Notes under the pieces: model-generated
The model's input: only the letters and a program-made list of their open reading frames with translations
The model's database searches: none
Told to the model about the DNA's origin: nothing
Program-made: the position numbers and the translations under genes
Shown here: positions 40,702 through 49,890 of the stretch, one piece after another
Position numbering within the stretch: position 1 is the first letter of the stretch
How the letters are laid out: each line of letters opens with the position of its first letter
NCBI RefSeq assembly: GCF_019704555.1
Contig: NZ_AP024745.1
Coordinates: forward strand, 4,162,501-4,226,500
Reading direction: 5' to 3'
Origin: Actinoplanes sp. L3-i22
GTDB lineage: Bacteria; Actinomycetota; Actinomycetes; Mycobacteriales; Micromonosporaceae
Length of the DNA: 64,000 nt

Positions 40702-42711
40702 TCAGAACTGGATGCTGATGAGGTGGCGCCGCCCGCCGGTCATGGTCACCTTGGCGACCACCGAGTTGCGGACCGTGGAGCTGAAGCCGAGGCCGGACAG
40801 CTGGTCCGGGGACGGCTCGCACTTGGTGCGGTCGCCGAGCACCTCGAACACCTTGCGGTGCGGCTGCAGGTCGCGGCGGAGGAACTCGTTGTAGATCCCC
40901 CGGGTCGGCTGGTCGTTCACGCACCCCTTCAGCATGAAGAAGTAGTGGCGGTTGCCGACCTCGCTGTCGTCGAAGTAGTTCGGCGAGTACATGACGGTGG
41001 ACACCGGCACGAACTGTTCGGTGGTGATGCCCCACAGGTCCTTGCCGGCGCTGCCCGAGCGCATGTCCTTACCCGGCCGGAACGCGGTGATCACCTCGCC
41101 GGCGACCGTCATCCGGCCCACCTCGACGGTGTCCTTGTGGCCGACCGCCTGCTCGTGGCTGTAGTGCTCGATCTTCCCGTCGTTCTCGGTCTCGATCACG
41201 AAGCCGACCCCGGCGCTCTCCCGCTTGTTGAACTGGTTCACCTCGATCCGGTACTCCCCGTCGGGGACGTGGCCGGTCCAGGTGACGTTCTCCACCGGCT
41301 CGCGGGAGAACGACCCGCCCGCGTTCATGTCGACGTCCAGCTTGTTGCGCTTGTCCTTGTACCAGATGTGGTCGCCGTTGGGTTCGAACACGTGCAGGTC
41401 GAGGTCGTCGTGGTTGAACCAGGACAGGCTCACCCGCAGCTTGCCGGTGACGTTGCCGCCGGCCCGCTTGACCTTCTCCTTGATCGAGTCGGTGACGTTG
41501 CCGCCGTAGGACCAGGCGAAATCGTTGTCCCAGGTGAACAGCCGCGGGGCGTCCGGGTGCCGGCCGGTGGTGAGGCTGACGAAGTGCGGTTCGTGGCTGT
41601 TGGCGACCCACAGGTCGATGCTCGCGGCGCCGGGCAGGATGTCCTTCATGAAGGCGACCACCGGGATCTCCTCCGGCTTCGCCTCACGACGGCGCGCATC
41701 CGCCGACCCGGTGGTGGCCGCCCGCATGAGCAGCCCTTCGATGCCGTCCTTCATCCGCGACTGGGTGTCGTTGTCGACCCACAGCACGTTGGTGACCGAC
41801 ACGTCGGAGAGCCGGGCGAAGCGTCGCTGCAACGACTCCTCGATGCCCAGCTCGTCGATGGTCTTCATGGCGGCCTTGACCATGGCCGGGGTGATCAACG
41901 CGGTGGGGCGCTGGTAGTTCTGCGGCGCCACCTTCGTCTCGAACGACCGGACCGCCCGCTCCAGGTCGACGCCGTCGGAGAGATCCTGGACGAGGGTGCC
42001 GATCACCGTGTTGCGGAACCGGGCCGCCGGGTTCATCGCGTTGGCGAAGATGAAGGTCCGTCCGTCGGTCGCCTGCGTCCACTGGTTGCGCAGCGACCGG
42101 AACTCGGTCACCGCCTGACGATGCTCGGTGCCTCGGTAGAGGGCGTTGTCGTCGATCAGGTCGGCGACGGTGTCCAGCGCGTCCTGGGTCAGCTCGGCCA
42201 GGCCACGCTGGAACACCTGCACCGCGGCGTCGAAGGTGCCCCGTGCCGCGCCGACGTCCGTGAGCCGATGCCGCTTCTCCACCCGGCCGTGCAGGTGGTG
42301 CCACACCTCGACCTGGCCGTCGCGCAGCGTCCGGGTCGTCTTCGCCCCGTACTGCGCCTCGGTGGACCGGAAAATGGTGGACAGTGGCAGCGTGCCGACG
42401 AATTCGTCCATCGCGGCGGCGACGACCGAGAAGACCGGGTCGGATGCCGACACCCCGGACCAGAGGGTGCGGATCTGCCCGTTGTGGATCTCGACGACGT
42501 TGCCGAAGTTCTTGACGAACCCGCGGCAGGTCGAGCAGTCGAACTCGGTCCGCTCACGGAACCGGGGATTGGTGCCGGCGGGGAAGGAATCGAGAAAGGT
42601 GAGCCAGAGCGAATCCCGGTCGAGACCGTCGCCGACGACGAACAACTCGCCCTTGGACATCGCGGACAGCCGGGTGGTCACATCCGCCACGAACTGCTGG
42701 AAATCGCTCAC
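40702..42711 (-). CDS. Large unknown protein with a DUF2135/YfaP-like domain
   Basis: 669 residues from GTG 42711 (VSDFQQFVADVTTRLSAMSK), preceded by AGGGGG. The N-terminal part has a pair of cysteines (FDCSTCRGFVKNFGNVVEIH) and a helical middle. Around 440-540 lies a beta-sandwich of the DUF2135/YfaP type: LRVSLSWFNHDDLDLHVFEP, then NGDHIWYKDKRNK and ENVTWTGHVPDGEYRIEVNQ. A further C-terminal domain follows (HYFFMLKGCVNDQPTRGIYN, ending GGRRHLISIQF). DUF2135-like folds occur in outer-surface and phage-tail-associated proteins. No signal peptide is present. Partner of the 131-aa gene. Confidence 0.75.
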   Translation of the reverse strand: MSDFQQFVADVTTRLSAMSKGELFVVGDGLDRDSLWLTFLDSFPAGTNPRFRERTEFDCSTCRGFVKNFGNVVEIHNGQIRTLWSGVSASDPVFSVVAAAMDEFVGTLPLSTIFRSTEAQYGAKTTRTLRDGQVEVWHHLHGRVEKRHRLTDVGAARGTFDAAVQVFQRGLAELTQDALDTVADLIDDNALYRGTEHRQAVTEFRSLRNQWTQATDGRTFIFANAMNPAARFRNTVIGTLVQDLSDGVDLERAVRSFETKVAPQNYQRPTALITPAMVKAAMKTIDELGIEESLQRRFARLSDVSVTNVLWVDNDTQSRMKDGIEGLLMRAATTGSADARRREAKPEEIPVVAFMKDILPGAASIDLWVANSHEPHFVSLTTGRHPDAPRLFTWDNDFAWSYGGNVTDSIKEKVKRAGGNVTGKLRVSLSWFNHDDLDLHVFEPNGDHIWYKDKRNKLDVDMNAGGSFSREPVENVTWTGHVPDGEYRIEVNQFNKRESAGVGFVIETENDGKIEHYSHEQAVGHKDTVEVGRMTVAGEVITAFRPGKDMRSGSAGKDLWGITTEQFVPVSTVMYSPNYFDDSEVGNRHYFFMLKGCVNDQPTRGIYNEFLRRDLQPHRKVFEVLGDRTKCEPSPDQLSGLGFSSTVRNSVVAKVTMTGGRRHLISIQF

Positions 42712-42848
42712 TGTGTCATCCCCCTTGATCACCGAAGATCCTAGGGAGCGCACGCCATCGGTGAAACGTATTTCCGGCGACCAGGCGACCGGATCCGGGT
42801 ACGGCGGCAGGTGCCGAGCCGGCGGACAGCAGGGGAGCCTGACGATGG

Positions 42849-43229
42849 TCAGGTGACCAGTTCGCAGGTGCCGAACGACAGGCAGCCGCAGCCTGCGCAG
42901 GCCGTGAACCGCTCACGGTCGCGTTCCAGGCGGGCGATGCGTTCATCGACGGCCTTGCCCCAGCACTGGGAAGCGCGTTGCCAGAACGCGCGGGTCGGGG
43001 CAATGCCCTCGGGCAGGAACGCCAGGACCTCTCTGATCTGAGCGAGGCTCATGCCGACGCGCTGCGAGGCCCGCACGAACGCCACCCGGCGCAGCGCGTT
43101 GTCGTCGTAGCGGCGCTGGTTGCCCGCAGTGCGATGGCTGCTGATCAGGCCCTGCCGCTCGTAGAAGCGCAGCGTCGAGGCGGCTACCACGCTTCGGCGC
43201 GACAATTCGCCGATCGTGAGCATCGGCAT
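42849..43229 (-). CDS. soxR: Redox-sensing MerR regulator SoxR
   Basis: 126 residues from ATG 43229; GTG 43244 is an alternative. The MerR winged helix is MLTIGELSRRSVVAASTLRF, then YERQGLISSHRTAGNQRRYD. The dimerisation helix leads to CAGCGCLSFGTC, the C-x2-C-x-C-x5-C ligand set of the SoxR 2Fe-2S cluster. SoxR in actinomycetes senses redox-active compounds. No obvious target gene sits divergent from it; the hexamer repeat at 43265 is upstream. Confidence 0.9.
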   Translation of the reverse strand: MPMLTIGELSRRSVVAASTLRFYERQGLISSHRTAGNQRRYDDNALRRVAFVRASQRVGMSLAQIREVLAFLPEGIAPTRAFWQRASQCWGKAVDERIARLERDRERFTACAGCGCLSFGTCELVT

Positions 43230-43264
43230 GGTGTCGGCCGTCACCGGGCCAGCGTAGACATTTT

Positions 43265-43288
43265 TCAGCGTCAGCGTCAGCGTCAGCG
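43265..43288. repeat. Hexanucleotide tandem repeat (TCAGCG)x4
   Basis: Four perfect TCAGCG copies plus a partial fifth, about 36 bases upstream of the soxR start. It may be a slippage-prone spacer in the promoter. Confidence 0.8.
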
Positions 43289-43490
43289 TCAGGGCCTGGG
43301 TCTGGCCGGTGTTGGTGGATATAGATTTGTTTCGATGAAGTAGCCGTGGATCAGGCCGCTGCGGTATTGCCTGCGTTTGGGGGCGGTTCTTCACCGCAGT
43401 GGTGAGCTCGCTGGCGGCCCGGACGGCGAGGTCGGCCAGGCGACGGGGATGTTCGGCCGTGACGCCGAGCTGCTGGCAGGTCGGTCAGGC

Positions 43491-44306
43491 TCAGGGGTTC
43501 CAGTAGACGAGGACCTGGGCGCGGTCGAACCGGAGCGCGATCAGGTCGTCGCGCTGGATCGTCCAGTAAATGGTCGCGCCGGCCCCGGGCCGGTCGACAC
43601 TCGCCTCGGCCAGCAGCACCCAGTTGTCGGCGCGGGGTGCGGTCGGGCCAGCCTTCACCTGCTCGACCGCCAACTTCGCGGCGATGTCGAGTGGATCGGA
43701 GCCGTTGTAGTCGGTGCCGTAGCCGCCGAACAGCAGCAGGGCACCACCCCATTGGTCCTCCCACACCTCGGCCAGCGCTTCGGAGTGCGGGTGTCCCGGC
43801 AGCGATTCGGCCCACGGCGGCCCGGGCAGATCCACCGTGCCGACGAAGGGCAGCGAAATGTCGGCCGTGAGGTGCATCTCGCCGTCGGGCAGTTCCTTGT
43901 AGATCGCGGCGTTCTCCGGCTTGTCGGGCGGGAGCCACTGCGGGAACCGGCTTCGTTCGGTGACGGCCGCGCCCGCCGGGATGTACACCACGTTGCCCAT
44001 GCCGTTCTCCTCGGGATATCCGAAGAACAGCAGCCGGCCGTCGGCCGGCAGCGGCAGGTCGGTCACGTCCGGGGGCAGGGCCGCACAGTCGATGGTCGCG
44101 ATCAGTGGGTACGCCGGATCCTCGACGTCGGGCGGCAGCAGCACGGGACCGCCGAACCGGCCGACGACCGGCCCGTCACCGCCGTCATCCAACAGCGCGC
44201 ACGGGCGGACAAGGCCCATCCACCGATCCACGTCGTCAGCCGGGATTCCCCGGTCGAGCGCCTCGGCGCGGATCTGATCCAGGATGGTCTGGTTCCGGGA
44301 AGTCAC
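43491..44306 (-). CDS. DUF1963 protein
   Basis: 271 residues from GTG 44306 (VTSRNQTILDQIRAEALDRG); TTG 44312 is also possible. DUF1963/YwqG features: GRFGGPVLLPPDVEDPAYPL, then LIATIDCAALP, LPADGRLLFFGYPEE, and GGYGTDYNGSDPL with W.LL.E near the end. A soluble beta-rich family of unknown role, often near immunity genes. It stands alone. Confidence 0.85.
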   Translation of the reverse strand: MTSRNQTILDQIRAEALDRGIPADDVDRWMGLVRPCALLDDGGDGPVVGRFGGPVLLPPDVEDPAYPLIATIDCAALPPDVTDLPLPADGRLLFFGYPEENGMGNVVYIPAGAAVTERSRFPQWLPPDKPENAAIYKELPDGEMHLTADISLPFVGTVDLPGPPWAESLPGHPHSEALAEVWEDQWGGALLLFGGYGTDYNGSDPLDIAAKLAVEQVKAGPTAPRADNWVLLAEASVDRPGAGATIYWTIQRDDLIALRFDRAQVLVYWNP

Positions 44307-44578
44307 CGGCAAACCCTAGGACATGGGTGCTACCTCAGGAATAGCCGACCGACGCGGTGTGACACCGCCGAGTTCGTGATCGGCGGCGCCGGGAAACCGG
44401 ATCAGTTCCGCTCCCGGAATCCTTTCGGCCCGCCATTACGCGCCTGGTCAACGCCGCCGCCGTCGCCGTATCGCCTACCGGTCAGCAGACCGGACGGCCA
44501 GCCACCCGGACCATCGCCCACAAGCATCACAGTGGATCGGACCGGACCTCCAACTCGAAAGGTATCCAGCGCTTGACT

Positions 44579-44592
44579 TGAACCTTGGTTCA
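44579..44592. promoter_or_regulatory. Dyad TGAACC-TT-GGTTCA
   Basis: Perfect 6-base inverted repeat with a 2-base spacer, ten bases before the NmrA-SnoaL start and overlapping a TTGACT -35-like box. Operators of this symmetry are typical of TetR, HxlR or MerR regulators. Confidence 0.55.
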
Positions 44593-44601
44593 CCACGAAG
44601 C

Positions 44602-45834
44602 ATGGCCGTCATGACAGACATCAAGCAGACCCTGGTGATCGGGGCGACCGGCAACATCGGCCGGCACGTGGTGCGGACGTTGCGCGACCGAGGTCTGGCG
44701 GTGCGCGGGCTGGCCCGGGACGTGAGCGAGCTGCCCGAGGGCGTCGACCGGGTGAGCGCGGACGTGCGGGACCTCGACGCGCTTCGCACGGCGGTCCGCG
44801 ACATCGACGCCGTACTGCTGGTGTGGCCCTTCATGACGGCCGACGGCATCGACGAGGTCGCGGCCGTGCTCGGCGGGTCGGGCCGGCGGGTCGTCTACGT
44901 GTCGGCGATGAGCGTGCGCGACGACGCCGCGCCCGAGGCCAACGGCGTGTGGGGCCAGGTCGAGGACGCGATCCGGCGCAGCGGCGCCGACTGGACGTTC
45001 CTGCGGGCGAGCGGCTTCGCGACCAACACCCTGCAGTGGGCGCCGGCGATCCGGGCCGGGCGTCCGGTCCGGATCCCGTACCTGGGTGCGGCCCGCTCGC
45101 TCATCGACGAGCGGGACATCGCCGACGTCGCGGTCCTGGCGATGACATCGCCCGGCCACGCCGGGCGGGCCTACACCCTCACCGGGCCGGCCGCGGTCAC
45201 GCAGGTCGAGCAGGTACGGCTGCTCGGGGCGGCGGCCGGTCTGCCGGTGTCGGCGGAAGAGGCTGGGCACGACGAGGCCAGGGCGCAGATGCTGAGCTGG
45301 GCGGAGCCCGGCTTCGCCGATGCTGCCCTGGCCTACTGGGCCTCGCTGGTCACCACGCCGGAGCCGGTGACCGACACGGTACGACAGTTGACCGGCTCGC
45401 CGGCCCGGCCGTTCGCGTCGTGGGCCCGCGACCACGCCGCCGACTTCCGTCCGCTGCCGGTCGAGGAGATCGCCCGGCGCTACGTCCAGGCGTACCGCGT
45501 CGGGCGGATGGACCGCGCGCTGACGCTGATCGACCCGGGCCTGGTCCGCGTCGCGCCCGCCGAGACCGGCGGCGAGCGCACGGAGGTGCGCGGCCTGCCC
45601 GACATCATGGCCAACGCCGAGCGGCTGACCGCTGACCTGGAGATCCACGCCGTGACCGCGGAGGGTCCGTTCGTCGGCGGCGATCGCTTCGCCGTCCGGT
45701 TCACCTTCGACCAGACCCACCGCCCGACCGGGCGGCGCACGGAGGCGACGAAGCTGTCGCTGTACACCGTTGCCGGCGGCGCGATCGTCCGCGAGGAGGT
45801 CAGCTACTTCGATCCGCCGGCCGAGCCGAGCTGA
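44602..45834 (+). CDS. NmrA-like NAD(P)-binding protein fused to a SnoaL-like domain
   Basis: 410 residues from ATG 44602 (MAVMTDIKQTLVIGATGNIG); ATG 44611 is an alternative. Residues about 8-270 are an NmrA/SDR-atypical Rossmann domain (GATGNIGRHVVRTL, VVYVSAMSVRDD, SLIDERDIADVA). After about 285 a small SnoaL-like barrel follows (IARRYVQAYRVGRMDRALTL, then EVRGLPDIMANAERL). NmrA-like proteins reduce quinones or ketones or sense NADPH; the SnoaL fold often adds substrate handling. An adjacent dyad suggests repression by an unlinked regulator. Confidence 0.87.
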   Translation: MAVMTDIKQTLVIGATGNIGRHVVRTLRDRGLAVRGLARDVSELPEGVDRVSADVRDLDALRTAVRDIDAVLLVWPFMTADGIDEVAAVLGGSGRRVVYVSAMSVRDDAAPEANGVWGQVEDAIRRSGADWTFLRASGFATNTLQWAPAIRAGRPVRIPYLGAARSLIDERDIADVAVLAMTSPGHAGRAYTLTGPAAVTQVEQVRLLGAAAGLPVSAEEAGHDEARAQMLSWAEPGFADAALAYWASLVTTPEPVTDTVRQLTGSPARPFASWARDHAADFRPLPVEEIARRYVQAYRVGRMDRALTLIDPGLVRVAPAETGGERTEVRGLPDIMANAERLTADLEIHAVTAEGPFVGGDRFAVRFTFDQTHRPTGRRTEATKLSLYTVAGGAIVREEVSYFDPPAEPS

Positions 45835-45990
45835 CCGGCACGGCTCCGGCTTTGTGCGCTTCGCGATGACGGGGAAGCCGTCCACGGCCCGCACGATCCC
45901 ACTGAGGTCGGGCCGCCTGACCCGGTGACCGGCGTGCGTCCCCGGGGGCCGGCGCGGCCCGACGACGGTGGCGTCCGGCGCGGACGCCGA

Positions 45991-47544
45991 TCAGCCGAGC
46001 ATGGCCGGGTCGATCACCTGGATGGGGTTGGTGCCGTCCCAGTGTCGCGCGGCCATTCGTACGTACTCGAAGAGTTTGGCCTTGCTGCCACCCAGGTCGG
46101 AGATCTCGACGACGGTGCCGGGGTGATGTTCGGTGCGAAGGTAGGCGAACCTGCCGGTGGGCCCGCCGAGCTGCCCCTGCTGCCCGACGGTGAAGCCGGC
46201 GGCCAGGGCCCGGTCGTAGAGGTCCTGGTAGTTCTCCGACCAGTAGGCGATGTGCTGCAGGCCTTCGTGCCCGGCGGCGAGGAAGTCGCGGTACATGGAG
46301 GGTTCGTCATCGGCCGGGGAGATGATCTCGATCTGCAGGTCGCCGCTGTTGGCCACGGCGACGTGCATGCGCATGCCGGACGGCTCGCCGTCGTAGGTGA
46401 AGTTCTCCGGGGCGACGTCGCGCAGGTAGAACCAGGGTCCGATGCCGCAGGCGAGGAAGCCGCGCATGGACGCCTCGACATCGTGGACGACGTAGCCGAG
46501 CTGCGCAATGCCGCCGAAGAAGTTCGCGACGGGCTCCCGGGCGGGTTCCGGGGCGGTGCCGGCGAAGGACAGCACGATCTTCCCGGCGGCCGTGTTGGCG
46601 CGCAGCCGCTCGGCGGCGGACGCGGCCTGTTCCGGGGAGAAGATCTGGTCGACGCGGGCGGTGATCTTCCCGGCGGCGACCGCCGGGATCACCTCGGCAA
46701 GCAGTGCGGCGCAGACGGCGCCGAGTTCCTCCGGCGTACGTACGCTGAAGGTGGTCCCGATCAACCGCTGCCTCCGGTAGGACACCTCGTCCAGGTTCAG
46801 TTCGGTGGCCGGTCCGGCCAGGCGGCCGATGTTGACGATGGTGCCGCCGACGCGGGTGGCGCCGGGCAGTGACGCGAACAGCGTGCCACCGACGTGGTCG
46901 AGGGTGATGTCGGCGCCCCGGCCGCCGGTCGCCTCCAGCACGGACTTGGTCAGATCCTCGGTGCGGGTGTCGACGATGTGGTCGGCGCCGGCTTCGGCGA
47001 GCAGGTGCCGCCGGTTCGCGCTGGTGGTCGTGGCGATCACGGTGGCGGCGCCGAGGGCCTTGGCGAGTTGGATGGCGAGCAGGCCGATGCCGGTGGTGCC
47101 GCCGATGACGAGCACGGTGTCACCGGGGGTGAATCCGGCCAGGGTGACCAGGGCGTCGTGCTCGGTGGCCAGGCCGACGGGCAGGGCTGCGGCGTCGGTC
47201 AGGGACAACCCTTCGGGTACGGGCAGCAGCGTCCGTGGATCGCAGAGGGCGTAGTCGGCGAAAGCCCCCATGGTCACGCCCATCACCCGGGTGCCGACGG
47301 GAAGATGCGGGGCGAGCGGGCTGGAGGTCTCGACGACGCCGGCGAACTCCATGCCGGCCGGATAGACGTCGCCGGTCTTCATGTTCGGGTGGTAGGTGCC
47401 CTCGAGCATGTACAGGTCGGCGCGGTTGAGGGCGGCAGCCACCACCCGGACCCGGACGGCGCCCAGGCGCATGGCCGGCAGATCGGCGTCGGCACGCAGG
47501 ACCCAGTCGGGTCCGAGGCCGCCGATGAGCGTACGCATGGTCAT
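45991..47544 (-). CDS. Fused MDR oxidoreductase and VOC domain protein
   Basis: 517 residues. Residues 1-330 form a quinone-oxidoreductase-like MDR: LNRADLYMLEGTYHP, GVVETSSPLAPHLP, and the NADPH site LVIGGTTGIGLLAIQLAKAL with ATVIATTTSANRRHLL. Residues about 345-505 form a VOC (glyoxalase-like) domain: IAQLGYVVHDVEASMRGFLA, IEIISPADDEPSMYRDFLAA and HHPGTVVEISDLGGS. The metal ligand set is His/Glu-like. The fusion is unusual and suggests sequential steps on one aromatic or quinone substrate. It overlaps the upstream SnoaL gene by four bases. Confidence 0.9.
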   Translation of the reverse strand: MTMRTLIGGLGPDWVLRADADLPAMRLGAVRVRVVAAALNRADLYMLEGTYHPNMKTGDVYPAGMEFAGVVETSSPLAPHLPVGTRVMGVTMGAFADYALCDPRTLLPVPEGLSLTDAAALPVGLATEHDALVTLAGFTPGDTVLVIGGTTGIGLLAIQLAKALGAATVIATTTSANRRHLLAEAGADHIVDTRTEDLTKSVLEATGGRGADITLDHVGGTLFASLPGATRVGGTIVNIGRLAGPATELNLDEVSYRRQRLIGTTFSVRTPEELGAVCAALLAEVIPAVAAGKITARVDQIFSPEQAASAAERLRANTAAGKIVLSFAGTAPEPAREPVANFFGGIAQLGYVVHDVEASMRGFLACGIGPWFYLRDVAPENFTYDGEPSGMRMHVAVANSGDLQIEIISPADDEPSMYRDFLAAGHEGLQHIAYWSENYQDLYDRALAAGFTVGQQGQLGGPTGRFAYLRTEHHPGTVVEISDLGGSKAKLFEYVRMAARHWDGTNPIQVIDPAMLG

Positions 47545-48092
47545 TTGTTGTCCTTCGTGGCCGTGAGCAGCCGGGGGTCGGGTTCGGCGCCGGCCGCGGT
47601 GAGCAGGCCACGCACGGCCCGCAGCAGCGTGATCAGGTCGCGCGGGTTGCGCTTGTTCAAACCGGCGAGCAATTGCCGTACGACGGTGAGCTGGTCGAAG
47701 TAGATGCGTTCGGTGACCAGGTTCTCGTTCTCGTCGAAGATGAAGTACGCGGTCATCCGGGTGCGGTGCCGGCTGCCGGTGGCCGGGATCCCGCCGAGCC
47801 GGCCGAGGTGCGTGCCGAGCAGCCAGAACTCGACGATCACGGCGTCGTGGCTGTGCCGCAGCGCGATGATCTCGTGGTTCTGGTCGGGGAACGCGACGCG
47901 GGTGTCGTGGTAGTAGCCGCGCACCTCACCGTCGCCGTCGTGCACGGTCATCGAGGCGATCAGCTCGTAGTGCGGGTGCGGGAAGGTCGACAGCACGTCG
48001 TCCCACTCCTGGCTGACCTCGTCGTGGAAGTGGTCGAGGACGAGCTTTTCGCGCGCCTGCAGGACGTGCTCGGGTGGCATGGCGTACGGCAT
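47541..48092 (-). CDS. SnoaL/NTF2-like protein
   Basis: 183 residues. EKLVLDHFHDEVSQEWDDVL, STFPHPHYELIASMTVHD, GEVRGYYHDTRVAFPDQNHE and RHRTRMTAYFIFDENENLVT show the SnoaL-type cone fold with a polar pocket. Such proteins act as ester cyclases or isomerases. It overlaps the MDR-VOC gene by four bases (ATGA) and lies 13 bases downstream of the MBL gene, so it is part of one operon. Confidence 0.85.
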   Translation of the reverse strand: MPYAMPPEHVLQAREKLVLDHFHDEVSQEWDDVLSTFPHPHYELIASMTVHDGDGEVRGYYHDTRVAFPDQNHEIIALRHSHDAVIVEFWLLGTHLGRLGGIPATGSRHRTRMTAYFIFDENENLVTERIYFDQLTVVRQLLAGLNKRNPRDLITLLRAVRGLLTAAGAEPDPRLLTATKDNK

Positions 48093-48105
48093 GGTGGGGG
48101 TCTCC

Positions 48106-49146
48106 TCAGATCCGGCCGTGCGTGAAGGTGGGGCGGGTGCCCGGATTCGTCCATTGCGCGGTGAGCTCGCTGGACGGCAGGAACTGCAGGAATCGCGGAT
48201 CCCGCTGGGAGACGTCCACCAGCGACTTCTCGAGGATCAGCGAGTTGTACTGCTCGGCGGCGGTCTCCAGGGTGTTGGCGTTGAGGATCAATTCCTGTCC
48301 CCAGGTACGCGACCAGGCGGCGAGACCCGGCAGCCGGGAGTGCTCGGGGGTGAGGCATTCGGCGGCGATCACGTTCTCGCTGCTGGCCCAGATGCCGGTC
48401 GCGGTGTTGAGCAGCAGGCTCTGGTTGCCGAGCACGTGCCCGGGGGTCGACACGGCGGCCACGCCCGGGCCGAGCAGCACGGAGCCCTCGATCGGCAGCA
48501 ACTTCTCCGGGTCGAGGTCGGTGAACGCCTCCGGTTGGTACCAGGGCCGCTGCAGCGGATGCAGGTCGGCCATGGCGGTCAGTTCGTCGCGCTGCACGAT
48601 CACCCGGGCGTTGGGAAACAGCGCGGGTGGGTCGCCGGCGCGGGTGGTGCCGATCCAGCGGCGCAGGTCCTGGGTGTGCAGGTGGTCGAACATCAGGTAG
48701 TCGACCTGCTCCGGTGCGATCCCGAGCCGTCGCAGGTGACCGGGGACGTCGCCGTGCTCGCGAACGGCGATCGACCGCAGTGCGGCGGGAAACTTGGCGG
48801 CCAGGGCGGCGAAGTACGGGGTGTTGCGGCCCGATTCGACGTCGCTGGGCTCGAACAGCAGGATCTTTCCCGCCCAGCGGATCACCAGCATCCGGTTGGT
48901 GATGGCCAGGAACGGGGCGAGCGCGCGGCTGGCCCGGAACAGGCCCATCCGCGTCGGGTAGGGCAGCGTGACCAGGTCGCAGGTGGTGATGCTGTCCGGG
49001 ACGCCGGTGGAGGCGAACTCGGGCCGGAAGGCCGCCGCGCGCTGCCGGGCCCAGGTGAGCTTGGGGCCGAAGCCGCCGGTGACGGCGGCGAGCCCGTCGA
49101 GGGTGTCGATGCGGGTGCCGATGGTCGGCATGTCGTGGACGGCCAT
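48106..49146 (-). CDS. MBL-fold hydrolase
   Basis: 346 residues. YLMFDHLHTQDLRRWIG holds the H-x-H-x-D-like metal motif (the loop is H-L-H-T-Q-D), and VAAVSTPGHVLGNQSLLLNT the downstream His. The N-terminal (MAVHDMPTIGTRIDTLDGLA) has no signal peptide. It resembles lactonase/beta-lactamase-fold hydrolases of small substrates. It heads the minus-strand operon with the SnoaL and MDR-VOC genes and is divergent from a TetR gene across dyads. Confidence 0.88.
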   Translation of the reverse strand: MAVHDMPTIGTRIDTLDGLAAVTGGFGPKLTWARQRAAAFRPEFASTGVPDSITTCDLVTLPYPTRMGLFRASRALAPFLAITNRMLVIRWAGKILLFEPSDVESGRNTPYFAALAAKFPAALRSIAVREHGDVPGHLRRLGIAPEQVDYLMFDHLHTQDLRRWIGTTRAGDPPALFPNARVIVQRDELTAMADLHPLQRPWYQPEAFTDLDPEKLLPIEGSVLLGPGVAAVSTPGHVLGNQSLLLNTATGIWASSENVIAAECLTPEHSRLPGLAAWSRTWGQELILNANTLETAAEQYNSLILEKSLVDVSQRDPRFLQFLPSSELTAQWTNPGTRPTFTHGRI

Positions 49147-49160
49147 GAGCGGACCTCCAT

Positions 49161-49213
49161 AAACCTACTCCGTAGGAATCTGTTTCCGAACGGTAAAACT
49201 GCGGTGTAGGTTT
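49161..49213. promoter_or_regulatory. Operator-like dyads between MBL and TetR genes
   Basis: CCTAC-TCC-GTAGG (49164-49176) is a perfect 5-base dyad, and the wider AAACCTAC (49161) is repeated inverted as GTAGGTTT (49206-49213). They flank both promoters of the divergent pair, as expected for the TetR operators. Confidence 0.6.
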
Positions 49214-49218
49214 TGTCC

Positions 49219-49890
49219 ATGCCTTCACCATCGCCATCTCGCCGCGGCCGGCCGCCGGTCGGCACCGAGACCCTCAACCGGCCGCGCATCGTCGCCGAGG
49301 CGATGGCGATGGCCGAGGAGAGCGGGCTCGACGCGGTCACCTGGCGCGGCCTGGCCCGGCGGCTCGGCGCCGACCCGATGAGCCTCTACCGGCACGTCGA
49401 CGGCCGTGAGGCGCTGCTCGACGCGATCACCGAGTTCGTCCTGGCCGAGATGGAGCTGCCGGCGGCCACCGGCCGTTTCCGGGCTGATGTCCATGCGCTG
49501 GCCGGGTCGTTCCGGGCCGCGGCCATCCGTTATCCGCGCTGCGCTCCGCTCGTGCTGACCCGGCAGCTCGGCTCGTTCGCCGCGCTTGCCCCGGTCGAGC
49601 GGGTGCTCGCCGTCCTGCACGCCGCCGGGCTGCCGCCGGAGCGGGCGGTGCCCACGCTGCGGGCGGTGCTGGCCTACCTGATCGGCACCCTGCTGCGCGA
49701 ACTCGACGCCGCGCCCACCGCCGGCGGCACGGCGGAACGCCTCGGCGAGCTGACCGCCGCGGGGCTGCCCCACGTGGCCGAGGCCGCGCCGTACCTGTCG
49801 GTCATCGACCACCGGGCCGAGTTCGACTACGGCCTCGACCTGCTCATCGACGCCATCATGGCGCGGCACGACCTGGCGGCGCGGGCATGA
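49219..49890 (+). CDS. TetR-family repressor
   Basis: 223 residues from ATG 49219; the preceding TTG in frame is less likely. HTH: IVAEAMAMAEESGLDAVTWR, then GLARRLGADPMSLYRHVDGR. The C-terminal domain is of the TetR_C type. Stop overlaps the next start (ATGA). It is probably the repressor of the MBL operon across the dyads and of its own gene plus the second MBL gene. Confidence 0.92.
   Translation: MPSPSPSRRGRPPVGTETLNRPRIVAEAMAMAEESGLDAVTWRGLARRLGADPMSLYRHVDGREALLDAITEFVLAEMELPAATGRFRADVHALAGSFRAAAIRYPRCAPLVLTRQLGSFAALAPVERVLAVLHAAGLPPERAVPTLRAVLAYLIGTLLRELDAAPTAGGTAERLGELTAAGLPHVAEAAPYLSVIDHRAEFDYGLDLLIDAIMARHDLAARA

Noticed and set aside
40648..42744. Long plus-strand open frame of 698 codons
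   Set aside because: Antisense shadow of the DUF2135-like gene; no domains and biased composition.
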